Program-made: the position numbers and the translations under genes
Origin: Pseudoxanthomonas sp. 3HH-4
Lineage (GTDB): Bacteria > Pseudomonadota > Gammaproteobacteria > Xanthomonadales > Xanthomonadaceae
Length of the DNA: 64,000 bases
NCBI RefSeq assembly: GCF_006716465.1
Contig: NZ_VFPB01000005.1
Location: forward strand, 310,001-374,000
Direction: 5' to 3'
Notes under the pieces: generated by a model
Told to the model about the DNA's origin: nothing
Seen by the model: only the letters and a program-made list of their open reading frames with translations
Database searches by the model: none
In this document: one piece after another, positions 1 to 10,009 of the stretch
Numbering within the stretch: position 1 is the first letter of the stretch
Layout of the letters: the number at the start of each line of letters is the position of its first letter

Positions 1-71
1 CGGCCCACCACGCACATCCCGCCGCGTCATCATCGCGCCGTATTCGCGTCGGCGCCCGCGAGGAAATCGGC
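1..71. other. Upstream leader, no gene seen
   Basis: This short stretch before the first gene carries no recognisable open reading frame of its own. Its last part holds a purine-rich GAGGAAA (59-65), which fits a ribosome-binding site for the GTG start at 72. Nothing else can be supported. Confidence 0.4.
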
Positions 72-1184
72 GTGACCACGGCAGCGCGTGACTGGACGGC
101 GCAGGCGATACAGCGCATCGAAGCGGACTTCAACCGGTCCGCTGACACCCATCTGATCCCCTTGCCGTTGCCGGGTTTTCCCGGCATCGATGTCTACCTG
201 AAGGACGAATCCAGCCATCCCACCGGTAGCCTGAAGCACCGGCTGGCGCGCTCGCTGTTCCTGTACTCGCTGGCGAATGGCTGGCTGCGCGAGGGCGCGC
301 CGGTGATCGAGGCGTCCAGCGGCTCGACGGCCGTGTCCGAAGCCTATTTCGCGCGGCTGCTGGGGCTGCCGTTCATCGCCGTGATGCCGTCGTCCACGTC
401 GCCGGACAAGATCGCCGCGATCCAGTTCCAGGGTGGTCGCTGCCATCTGGTCGAGGCGGCGGGCGCGATCAACGCCGTGTCACGGCAACTCGCGCGCGAG
501 ACCGGTGGCCATTTCATGGACCAGTTCACCTATGCCGAACGCGCCACCGACTGGCGCGCGAACAACAACATCGCCGAATCCATCTTCAAACAGATGGAGG
601 CCGAGCCGCATCCGGTCCCGGCATGGATCGTGTGCAGCCCGGGCACCGGAGGTACCAGCGCCACGCTGGGGCGTTACGTGCGCTACCGCCGGCATCCGAC
701 GCGGGTGCTGTGCGCGGACCCGGAGCACTCGGTGTTCTTCGATCAGTACCGGGGCGCATGCGGGGGCTGCGATGACACCACGCTGACCTGCGGGCGAGGC
801 TCCGGCATCGAAGGCATCGGTCGCCCGCACTGCGAACCGAGCTTCATCCCGGCTTGCATCGACGCAATGATCAAGGTGCCGGATGCGCTGAGCCTGGGCG
901 CCATGCGCCATGTCAGTGCTGTGCTGGGGCGGCGTGTGGGCGGATCGACCGGCACCAATTTCGTCGGCATCCTCGCGGCCGCCGCGCGCATGCGCGAAGA
1001 AGGCCTGGCTGGCTCCATCGTCAGCATCCTGTGCGACAGCGGTGAACGCTACGCGCACAGCTACTACAACCGGGACTGGTATCTGGAGCGCGGCATCCCC
1101 ATCGTGGAGAGCGACGATGCCATCGCCGCCGCCGTTGCCGGACGCGGGCTGCCCCCGCTGGCGCAGGCCGACTGGCCGAACTGA
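72..1184 (+). CDS. PLP-dependent cysteine synthase-family protein
   Basis: This 370-residue fold-type II PLP enzyme resembles cysteine synthase/cystathionine beta-synthase cores. The motif HPTGSLKHR supplies the Schiff-base lysine (K55), and the [10 protein letters not shown] loop fits the substrate/carboxylate-binding loop. [10 protein letters not shown] is the glycine-rich phosphate loop. A cysteine cluster, C230-x2-C233-x6-C240, precedes [10 protein letters not shown] and is absent from CysK. That layout is reminiscent of Cds1-type L-cysteine desulfhydrases, so the reaction could be cysteine synthesis or desulfhydration; the family is sure, the direction is not. Translation probably starts at GTG 72 behind GAGGAAA. 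It lies 24 bp upstream of oligopeptidase A on the same strand. Confidence 0.85.
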   Translation: MTTAARDWTAQAIQRIEADFNRSADTHLIPLPLPGFPGIDVYLKDESSHPTGSLKHRLARSLFLYSLANGWLREGAPVIEASSGSTAVSEAYFARLLGLPFIAVMPSSTSPDKIAAIQFQGGRCHLVEAAGAINAVSRQLARETGGHFMDQFTYAERATDWRANNNIAESIFKQMEAEPHPVPAWIVCSPGTGGTSATLGRYVRYRRHPTRVLCADPEHSVFFDQYRGACGGCDDTTLTCGRGSGIEGIGRPHCEPSFIPACIDAMIKVPDALSLGAMRHVSAVLGRRVGGSTGTNFVGILAAAARMREEGLAGSIVSILCDSGERYAHSYYNRDWYLERGIPIVESDDAIAAAVAGRGLPPLAQADWPN

Positions 1185-1208
1185 TCTCCTATTGCAGAAG
1201 GTATTCCC

Positions 1209-3236
1209 ATGACCAATCCGTTGCTCGACTTCTCAGGCCTGCCGCGTTTCGACGCGATCCGGCCCGAGCACATCGCGCCTGCCGTCGACCAGTTGCTGGC
1301 CGAATCCGACGCGGCCGTGAAAGCGGCGGAAGCCGTTGCCCCCGTGACGTGGGATGCGTTTGTCGTGCCGCTGGATGACGCCACCGAACGCCTGGCCCGC
1401 GCCTGGAACCAGGTGACGCATCTGGAAGCGGTGGCGAACACCCCGGCGCTGCGCGGCGCCTACAACGCGCAGTTGCCCAAGGTGACGCGCTTCTGGAGCG
1501 CATTGGGGCAGAACCTGGCGCTGTACCGCCAGTACCGCGCATTGGCAGACGCACCCGAAGCGGCGCAATACGGCGAAGCTCGCCGCAAGGTGTTGGACAA
1601 CGCCTTGCGCGACTTCCGCCTGGGCGGCGCCGAGTTGCCGGACGCACAGAAGGCACGCTTCGCCGAAGTGAAGGAAGAACTCGCCGGCCTGTCGGCGACG
1701 TTCTCGCAGAACGTGCTCGACGCCACCGACGAGTACGAATTCTGGATCAAGGACAAGCAGCACCTCGGTGGCCTGCCGGGGGACGTGGTGGCCGCGGCGC
1801 GGGCCGCGGCCAAGGCCGACGACGAGCCGGGCTGGAAGTTCACCCTGCAGATGCCGTGCTACCTGCCGGTGCAGGCCTACGCGGATGACCGCGCGCTGCG
1901 CGAGACGCTTTACCACGCCAACGCCGTGCGCGCATCGGAACTCGCCGACAACGCGGCGCTGGACAATTCCACGCTGATCGATCGCATCCTCGCGCTGCGC
2001 ACGGAACTGGCCACGCTGCTCGGCTTCGGTAGTTATGCGGAATACTCGCTGGCGACCAAAATGGCCGATACGCCGGACGAGGTGCTGCAGTTCCTGCGCG
2101 ACCTTGCCACACGTGCCAAGCCGCATGCGCAGCGCGACCGAGAGGAACTGGAGGTCTTCGCGCGCGGGCAGCTCGGCCTGGAAACCGTCGAAGCCTGGGA
2201 CCTGGCCTACGCCAGCGAGAAACTGAAGCAGGCGCGCTACAGCTTCTCCGCGCAGGAGGTGAAGCAGTACTTCACCGAGCCGGCGGTGCTGAAGGGCCTG
2301 TTCGGCGTGATTGGCGATCTGTATGGCCTGCGCGTCGAGCAGGACCAGGCGCCGACCTGGCATCCCGATGTGCGCTTCTACCGCCTGATCGATGGTGAAG
2401 GTGCGCTGGTGGGCCAGTTCTATCTCGACCTGTACGCCCGCGAGGGCAAGCGGGGCGGTGCATGGATGGATGACTGCCGCAACCGTCGCGATACCGCCCG
2501 TGGCGTGCAGACGCCGATCGTCTACCTGGTCTGCAACTTCGGCAAGGGCATGGACGGCAGGCCGGCCACGTTCAGCCACAACGACGTGACCACGTTGTTC
2601 CACGAGATGGGCCACGGCCTGCACCAGCTGCTCACGCAGGTGGGCGAACTGGGCGTCGCCGGCATCAATGGCGTGGAATGGGATGCGGTGGAGTTGCCCA
2701 GCCAGTTCATGGAGAACTTCTGCTGGGAATGGGAGCGCGTGCAGGCGATGACCGCGCACGTGGATACCGATGAGCCGCTGCCGCGCGAGCTGTTCGACAG
2801 GATGGTCGAAGCCAAGAACTACCAGAGCGGCATGGCCACCGTACGACAACTGGAGTTTGGTCTGTTCGACATGCAGCTTCACAGTGGCTTCGATGCCGCC
2901 ACCGACAACGTGCTCGCACTGCTGGATCGCGTGCGCGGAGAAGTGGCGGTGAACCACCCGCCGGCCTGGAATCGCTTCCCCCACCAGTTCAGCCACATCT
3001 TCGCCGGTGGCTACGGGGCCGGCTACTACAGTTACAAGTGGGCCGAGGTACTCAGCGCCGATGCCTACGCGGCCTTCGAGGAGGCGCCGGCCCAGATCGC
3101 CGACACGGGAACGCGGTTCCGCCATGAAGTCCTGGCGCGCGGCGGCAGCCGCAGTGCGGCCGAGAATTTCCGTGCCTTCCGCGGCCGCGCGCCGCGCATC
3201 GACGCCCTCTTGCGGCACTCCGGCATGGCGGGCTGA
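1209..3236 (+). CDS. prlC: Oligopeptidase A (M3 family metallopeptidase)
   Basis: This 675-residue zinc metallopeptidase has the usual length of oligopeptidase A, a cytoplasmic enzyme that degrades short peptides, including cleaved signal peptides. The HEMGH motif (H465 to H469) supplies two zinc ligands and the catalytic glutamate, and the downstream WDAVELPSQFMENFCWE block holds the third ligand region. The N-terminus (NPLLDFSGLPRFDAIRPEHI) is the typical family start with no signal peptide. An AGAAGG element lies about 7 bases before the ATG. Dipeptidyl carboxypeptidase (Dcp) is the alternative, but the N-terminus favours PrlC/OpdA. Confidence 0.93.
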   Translation: MTNPLLDFSGLPRFDAIRPEHIAPAVDQLLAESDAAVKAAEAVAPVTWDAFVVPLDDATERLARAWNQVTHLEAVANTPALRGAYNAQLPKVTRFWSALGQNLALYRQYRALADAPEAAQYGEARRKVLDNALRDFRLGGAELPDAQKARFAEVKEELAGLSATFSQNVLDATDEYEFWIKDKQHLGGLPGDVVAAARAAAKADDEPGWKFTLQMPCYLPVQAYADDRALRETLYHANAVRASELADNAALDNSTLIDRILALRTELATLLGFGSYAEYSLATKMADTPDEVLQFLRDLATRAKPHAQRDREELEVFARGQLGLETVEAWDLAYASEKLKQARYSFSAQEVKQYFTEPAVLKGLFGVIGDLYGLRVEQDQAPTWHPDVRFYRLIDGEGALVGQFYLDLYAREGKRGGAWMDDCRNRRDTARGVQTPIVYLVCNFGKGMDGRPATFSHNDVTTLFHEMGHGLHQLLTQVGELGVAGINGVEWDAVELPSQFMENFCWEWERVQAMTAHVDTDEPLPRELFDRMVEAKNYQSGMATVRQLEFGLFDMQLHSGFDAATDNVLALLDRVRGEVAVNHPPAWNRFPHQFSHIFAGGYGAGYYSYKWAEVLSADAYAAFEEAPAQIADTGTRFRHEVLARGGSRSAAENFRAFRGRAPRIDALLRHSGMAG

Positions 3237-3309
3237 GCCGGAGGAATGTGGCCCGGGATGCCTTGGCGAGGGTGGCCCGGGCAGGGGACCCGGTGGGTTT
3301 GACCATGAC

Positions 3310-3323
3310 TGTAAACGTTTTCA
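3310..3323. promoter_or_regulatory. LacI-family operator-like dyad upstream of GH3 gene
   Basis: TGTAAACGTTTTCA is a nearly perfect palindrome (six of seven pairs match) centred on CG, the hallmark of LacI/GalR-family operators. It lies 46 bases before the beta-glucosidase start, where a repressor could block transcription. In xanthomonads LacI-type regulators commonly control carbohydrate-utilisation genes; that this one controls the GH3 gene is inference. No LacI-family gene is in the window. Confidence 0.5.
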
Positions 3324-3368
3324 TAATGGCTCCCCCGTAACACCCGCGTTCCCGGGAGGATCGCTTAC

Positions 3369-5549
3369 ATGCCGCATCAGCGAAGGATCGAGGGCCTGAT
3401 CGCCGACATGACGCTGGAGGAGAAGATCGGCCAACTCGGCGCGTTCGCCGACGCACTGCGGCCGTTCGCCTTCGAGGTCAACCCGGAAACCTTCGCGCGC
3501 GATGCAGAGCAGGTGCGCGAGCAGATCCGCAGTGGCCGCGTGGGTGCGCTATTCAACGGCGTGGGTGCGGCAGAAGGACGCGAAGCACAACGCATCGCGG
3601 TGGAAGAGAGCCGACTCGGTATTCCGCTGCTGCTCGGCGCCGACGTGATCCATGGCATGCGCACCGTCTTCCCGATTCCGCTGGGCGAGGCCGCCAGCTT
3701 CGAGCCGGACCTGGCCGAACGCACCGCGCGCGCGACCGCCAAGGAAGCCACTGCCGCCGGCATCCACTGGACGTTCGCACCGATGGTCGACATCGCGCGC
3801 GACCAGCGCTGGGGCCGCGTCGCGGAAACCTCCGGCGAAGACGTCCATCTGTCGTGCGAACTCGCGGCAGCGCGCGTGCGCGGCTTCCAGGGCACCGACC
3901 TGACCGCCCCCGATTCGCTGCTGACCACGCCCAAGCACTTCGCCGCCTATGGCGCCATCTCCGCCGGCCTGGACTACAACTTCGTCGACATGGCGCCGCA
4001 GACCCTGCGCGACGTGCACCTGCCGCCGTTCAAGGCTGCCATCGACGCCGGCGCGCTGACGCTGATGAGTTCGTTCAACGACATCAACGGAGTGCCGGCC
4101 TCGGCCAACCGCGAACTGCTGACGGACATCCTGCGCGGCGAGTGGAAGTTCGAAGGCTTCGTGGTCTCCGACTACACCTCGGACCTGGAACTGATCGCGC
4201 ATGGTTACGCCAGCGACGAAGCCGACGCGGCGCAGAAGGCGCTGTCGGCCGGCCTGGACATGAGCCTGCAGAGCGGCATCTATGCCGGCCACGTCGCCAC
4301 GCTGGTCGAAGAAGGCCGGCTGACACTGGCCGAGGTCGACGAAGCCGTGCGCCGCGTGCTGCATGTCAAGGCCGCGGTCGGCCTGTTCGACGATCCGTAC
4401 CGCTGCCTCGATGCCGAACGCGAGGCCGACCAGTCGCACATCCCCGTGCACGATGCACTGGCGCGAGACTGCGCGCGGCGCTCCATCGTGTTGCTCAAGA
4501 ACGACGGCGACCTCTTGCCGCTGAAGAAGTCCGGCCAGCGCATCGCGCTGATCGGTCCGTTTGCGCAGGACACTGTCAACCTCGGTGGCTGCTGGAACAT
4601 CTTCGGCGACGCTGCGCGCATGGTCGATCTGGAAACCGGGCTGCTCGCCGCGCTGGATGATCCATCCGCGCTGACGGTGGTGCCGGGCAGCGGTATCGAG
4701 GAGGCCCTCGACGGTGGCATCGACGCAGCGGTCGCCGCCGCGCGCGGTGCCGACGTGGTGCTGTTGGCCGTGGGCGAGCCGCACGAGTTTTCCGGCGAGG
4801 CGCAGTCGCGCACGCAGATCGTGCTGCCCGCCCCGCAGCAGGCGCTGGCGGAGGCGGTGGTCACCACCGGCACGCCGGTCGTGGTGTTGCTGCGCAATGG
4901 CCGCGCGCTGGCGCTGGAGGGCGCGGTACGCGATGCGCAGGCGATCCTGGTCACGTGGTTCCTTGGCACGCAGACCGGGCCGGCGGTGGCCGACGTAGTG
5001 TTCGGCGACTACAGTCCGTCCGCGCGCCTGCCGGTGAGCTTCCCGCAGGACGCAGGCCAGCAGCCGTACTTCTACAACCATCCCGCCAGCGGGCGTCCCA
5101 ACGTGCCGGGCACGCCCCGCGCCTTCCAGACGCGCTGGCGCGAGGTGACGCACGCCGCGCTGTATCCGTTCGGCCACGGCTTGTCGTACACGCGCTTCGA
5201 TTACGGCGTACCGCAGCTCAGCACCTGGGCGCTCGGCTGGGACGACACGCTGACCATCCGCACCCGCATCACCAATGCCGGCACGCGCGAGGGGGAAGAA
5301 GTGGTGCAGCTCTACCTGCGCGACCGTACCGCCAGCCGCGTGCGGCCAGTGCGCGAATTGAAGCGCTTCCGCAAGATCACGCTGGCAGCGGGCGAATCGC
5401 AGGACGTGGAGTTCACCCTGACCCGTGCCGATGTGGAATTCCACGGCGTAGACAATCGTCCGGTGGCCGAGCCAGGCCTGTTCGACCTGTGGGTGGCGCC
5501 CTCGAGCGCCGTTGGCGAGGCGGTGAGTTTCGAACTGCTGCCGCGTTAG
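3369..5549 (+). CDS. bglX: Family GH3 beta-glucosidase (BglX-like)
   Basis: This 726-residue glycoside hydrolase 3 enzyme probably releases terminal beta-linked sugars from oligosaccharides. The N-terminal TIM barrel carries the nucleophile region FVVSDYTSD with D268; the second domain has GEPHEFSGEAQSRT with E477 as the likely acid/base; a fibronectin type III-like domain closes the protein (VVQLYLRDRTASRVRPVREL). E. coli BglX is periplasmic and about 765 residues long, but this one starts directly at the barrel with no signal peptide, so it may be cytoplasmic. GGAGG lies about 9 bases before the ATG. The stop overlaps that of the convergent small gene by 4 bp. Confidence 0.92.
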   Translation: MPHQRRIEGLIADMTLEEKIGQLGAFADALRPFAFEVNPETFARDAEQVREQIRSGRVGALFNGVGAAEGREAQRIAVEESRLGIPLLLGADVIHGMRTVFPIPLGEAASFEPDLAERTARATAKEATAAGIHWTFAPMVDIARDQRWGRVAETSGEDVHLSCELAAARVRGFQGTDLTAPDSLLTTPKHFAAYGAISAGLDYNFVDMAPQTLRDVHLPPFKAAIDAGALTLMSSFNDINGVPASANRELLTDILRGEWKFEGFVVSDYTSDLELIAHGYASDEADAAQKALSAGLDMSLQSGIYAGHVATLVEEGRLTLAEVDEAVRRVLHVKAAVGLFDDPYRCLDAEREADQSHIPVHDALARDCARRSIVLLKNDGDLLPLKKSGQRIALIGPFAQDTVNLGGCWNIFGDAARMVDLETGLLAALDDPSALTVVPGSGIEEALDGGIDAAVAAARGADVVLLAVGEPHEFSGEAQSRTQIVLPAPQQALAEAVVTTGTPVVVLLRNGRALALEGAVRDAQAILVTWFLGTQTGPAVADVVFGDYSPSARLPVSFPQDAGQQPYFYNHPASGRPNVPGTPRAFQTRWREVTHAALYPFGHGLSYTRFDYGVPQLSTWALGWDDTLTIRTRITNAGTREGEEVVQLYLRDRTASRVRPVRELKRFRKITLAAGESQDVEFTLTRADVEFHGVDNRPVAEPGLFDLWVAPSSAVGEAVSFELLPR

Positions 5550-5998
5550 CGGCGCGGCGTGCCGCGCGTCATCGGCCCGCCGGGATAGGCATCGTAGGGC
5601 CCGTAGTAGCCGCCGGGGCCGTCATAACGGTCGACGTTGATGTTGAGGTTGAACGTGCGCGGCTTGCCTTCGTCGTTGTACGTGGTCTTGCACAAGTTGA
5701 GGTTGACCGCGTTGTAGGTGCTGCGGCCGTGCCCCTTGCTGTAACCGATGCCGGTGGTCACGCTGCCCGAGACGCCATCACCGTCGTCATCGCCGTACCA
5801 GACGCAGGGATCGACGGGGGCTGCGGGCGCCGTCGATTTCGGTCGCGTCGGCCGGGTGTCGCCGTACCAGGTGCCGGGAGGATCCTTGGCATAGGCCGCT
5901 GCCTGCGGCAGGCTGAGGTCCAATGCCTCCGCACTCGACTGCGCCCACGCGGGCACGGTGGTCAGCAGGGCCAGCAGTGCGAGGGGCAGGGTCTTCAT
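5546..5998 (-). CDS. Small secreted protein, unknown function
   Basis: This 150-residue protein begins MKTLPLALLALLTTVPAWAQ, a clear Sec signal peptide with cleavage after AWA. The mature part has two cysteines (DPCVWYGDD and NLNLCKTTY), a central beta-like stretch (TFNLNINVDRYD) and a Gly/Pro/Tyr-rich tail ending GGPMTRGTPRR. I recognise no family. The frame is open further upstream, but the signal peptide fixes the start at 5998. Its stop codon overlaps the stop of the converging GH3 gene. Two cysteines suggest a disulfide in the periplasm; that is inference. Confidence 0.7.
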   Translation of the reverse strand: MKTLPLALLALLTTVPAWAQSSAEALDLSLPQAAAYAKDPPGTWYGDTRPTRPKSTAPAAPVDPCVWYGDDDGDGVSGSVTTGIGYSKGHGRSTYNAVNLNLCKTTYNDEGKPRTFNLNINVDRYDGPGGYYGPYDAYPGGPMTRGTPRR

Positions 5999-6101
5999 GG
6001 GGGATCCCGGAGCGGCGGTGCGCCGGGTGGCGGACCTGCATGGCAACGTAACAGCCGTGGATTGAATGCCGGCTGATGGCGGCGGTCGGCGGTCGGGAAC
6101 T

Positions 6102-7895
<1,794 letters not shown>

Positions 7896-7949
7896 GTCGC
7901 CTTCTTTCATTTCCACTCGAAATTCGATCGTTTCGCCAACGCGTTTATT

Positions 7950-9968
7950 CTATCGCACAACCCTCCAGTCGGCGCCCGTTCGCGGGTCGACCTTGAGCTG
8001 TTGGTTGTAGTTGGCCGATCTCCATAAGACGTTCTGCCCATTGGAGGGATTGCGCCACAGGAGGTCGTCCTTCCCGTCACCGTCGTAGTCGCCGGCTGCC
8101 ACGACCTGCCAGGCGAGGTTGGTCACGCTGGTGAGTGAGATCTTGCTGGTGGCATTGCCTCCCGGCCATAGCTCATTGGCTCCCGTGGTTGCATGGCGCC
8201 AGACCACGTCATCCCGGCCATCGCCGTCGAAGTCGCCGGATCCCGCGACTCTCCAGGCCGTCATCGCCGGGGTCATCGGCTGCTGGGCTTCATAGTTGCC
8301 GGCTTTCCAGATGGTGTTGGCGCCCGTGCTGGTGTTGCGCCAAAGGACGTCGTCCCGACCATCGCCGTCGAAGTCGCCGATGTCCGCGACCTGCCACTTG
8401 TTTCCGGATACGCCCATTACGGATTGCTGCGTAGTCGAGTCTCCGGAATGCCAGATGACGTTGGCGCCGGTACTGGCGTTGCGCCAGAAAATGTCGTCCC
8501 TGCCATCGAAATTGAAGTCTCCTATCCCGGCCACCGCCCACTGGGTATTGGTAACGGTAGTGACGGGAATCTGCCAGGCATAGTCGCCGCCTTTCCAGAT
8601 CGCATTGGCGCCGGTGGTGCTGTTGCGCCACAGCAGGTCGGAAGAGCCGTCCCCATCGAAATCCCCGCGACCGGCGACGGTCCACGCCCTGTCCGTGACC
8701 GTGCGCAGGCTGCGCTGGGTCTGGGCGTTGGCCGAGTACCACAAGGAGCCCTGTCCGTTGCCCCGATTGTGCCAGGCAATGTCCGATCGCTCGTCGCCGT
8801 TGTAGTCGGCTGCAGCCCCGGACAGGCAAACGCCGAAATTGATCTGGACGCTGAGGCCGCCGGTCACGATGTCGTTGCATCCATCTCCGTTGAGGTCCCC
8901 CAAGGCCATGATGTTCGTCCCGTGGGTTGTACGGATGGGAGCAAGACGCTCGTGGCTCGCCAGTTGGCCGTTCACGGACATGTATCGCCCCACCGCAAAC
9001 CAGCCAGAGTGGCTTACCAGGAGATCGTCGAGTCCATCACCATCGAGGTCTTGCACCAGGAGCATTCCCGGACCGTCGTAGGTCTCCAGGCGCTTCGCGA
9101 GCGTAAAGCTTCCATTGCTGGTGCGCCTGTAAACGAGTATCCGTGGGCACGGCGAATTGCATGTCTTCGCGACGATTATCTCCAGCGATCCGTCGCCATC
9201 CGTGTCCATTGCCTCGATGGTATGGGAGTAGAGATCGACGTCTTCCGGGTACGGGTAAGCGTATGCTGGCCAGAAGCCTCCCATCCGGTGGTTGGGGTAT
9301 ACGAAGAAGCTGTTGGTCATGCCCGATGCGATCAACATGTCCGGCCATCCGTCGCCTGTGACATCTTTCAGTTGCACGTGGGATGCACTATTGAAATGGC
9401 CCAGTCCTGCCGTCTGGAAGCTGGTGGACGGCGCGAATCCTGATCGTGTGTTGTTGATGTAGAGGCTGGCAACGCCTTGGTGGTCCAGGCATGCGACGTC
9501 AGGGAATCCGTCGAGGTTCAGGTCGCCGGTGGCAGCGTAGGGACAGCCCGCATCGGATGCATATGTAGTTGCACGGAACCCACCGTTGCCATCCCACGTG
9601 TATACGAGTAACCCGCGCTCAAGGCCGACGATGATTTCCTTTCTGCCATCGGCATTCAGATCGACTGCTCGCGCGGTGGTGTAGTCGGCATTCCGCAGGG
9701 GGCCCTGTCGCATGCCCGTGCCGAGGCTGCCTGATGAGTTCTGCAGGTGAACCTGCAATTCAGGGGTGCCATCAAGGTTGAGCAAGAGGGCGAGATCTTC
9801 ACGCCCGTCCCCATTCACGTCGCCGATAGTCACGGCGGGAGTGGCATTGAAGTCGAAGTAAATCCAGGATTCCAGGAAATCGATGTGTCTCGCTGATGCA
9901 TGCGCGGACAACAAAGCGCAAGCGATGAAGAGGATGGCAGCAATCGCCGCCCTGATCGACGACTTCAT
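7950..9968 (-). CDS. Secreted FG-GAP/VCBS repeat protein A
   Basis: This 672-residue protein starts at MKSSIRAAIAAILFIACALLS, a Sec signal peptide. The mature part holds about seven N-terminal FG-GAP-like blades with loops such as GDVNGDGRED and QDLDGDGLDD, then six C-terminal repeats of about 47 residues of the type DFDGDGRDDVLWRN..TGAN.IW. The DxDxDG loops are expected to bind calcium, and the whole probably forms two beta-propellers. The function is unknown; such proteins are often surface or extracellular adhesins or lectin-like. The 3' 852 bp are nearly identical to the gene upstream (10010-12040). The N-terminal half is visibly less GC-rich than neighbouring genes. Confidence 0.85.
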   Translation of the reverse strand: MKSSIRAAIAAILFIACALLSAHASARHIDFLESWIYFDFNATPAVTIGDVNGDGREDLALLLNLDGTPELQVHLQNSSGSLGTGMRQGPLRNADYTTARAVDLNADGRKEIIVGLERGLLVYTWDGNGGFRATTYASDAGCPYAATGDLNLDGFPDVACLDHQGVASLYINNTRSGFAPSTSFQTAGLGHFNSASHVQLKDVTGDGWPDMLIASGMTNSFFVYPNHRMGGFWPAYAYPYPEDVDLYSHTIEAMDTDGDGSLEIIVAKTCNSPCPRILVYRRTSNGSFTLAKRLETYDGPGMLLVQDLDGDGLDDLLVSHSGWFAVGRYMSVNGQLASHERLAPIRTTHGTNIMALGDLNGDGCNDIVTGGLSVQINFGVCLSGAAADYNGDERSDIAWHNRGNGQGSLWYSANAQTQRSLRTVTDRAWTVAGRGDFDGDGSSDLLWRNSTTGANAIWKGGDYAWQIPVTTVTNTQWAVAGIGDFNFDGRDDIFWRNASTGANVIWHSGDSTTQQSVMGVSGNKWQVADIGDFDGDGRDDVLWRNTSTGANTIWKAGNYEAQQPMTPAMTAWRVAGSGDFDGDGRDDVVWRHATTGANELWPGGNATSKISLTSVTNLAWQVVAAGDYDGDGKDDLLWRNPSNGQNVLWRSANYNQQLKVDPRTGADWRVVR
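7959..8810. repeat. 852-bp direct repeat, copy 1
   Basis: This segment matches 10019-10870 at a constant offset of 2060 bp. I found one difference by eye, 8027 a versus 10087 t, which changes Leu to Ile. It covers the six C-terminal VCBS blades plus the end of the coding region of protein A. Outside the borders the two genes diverge abruptly, so the identity reflects recent duplication or gene conversion. Confidence 0.95.
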
Positions 9969-10009
9969 CGTGGGCTTGAAAATGGAGTGACGGAGGGCGG
10001 AGTGTGCGA

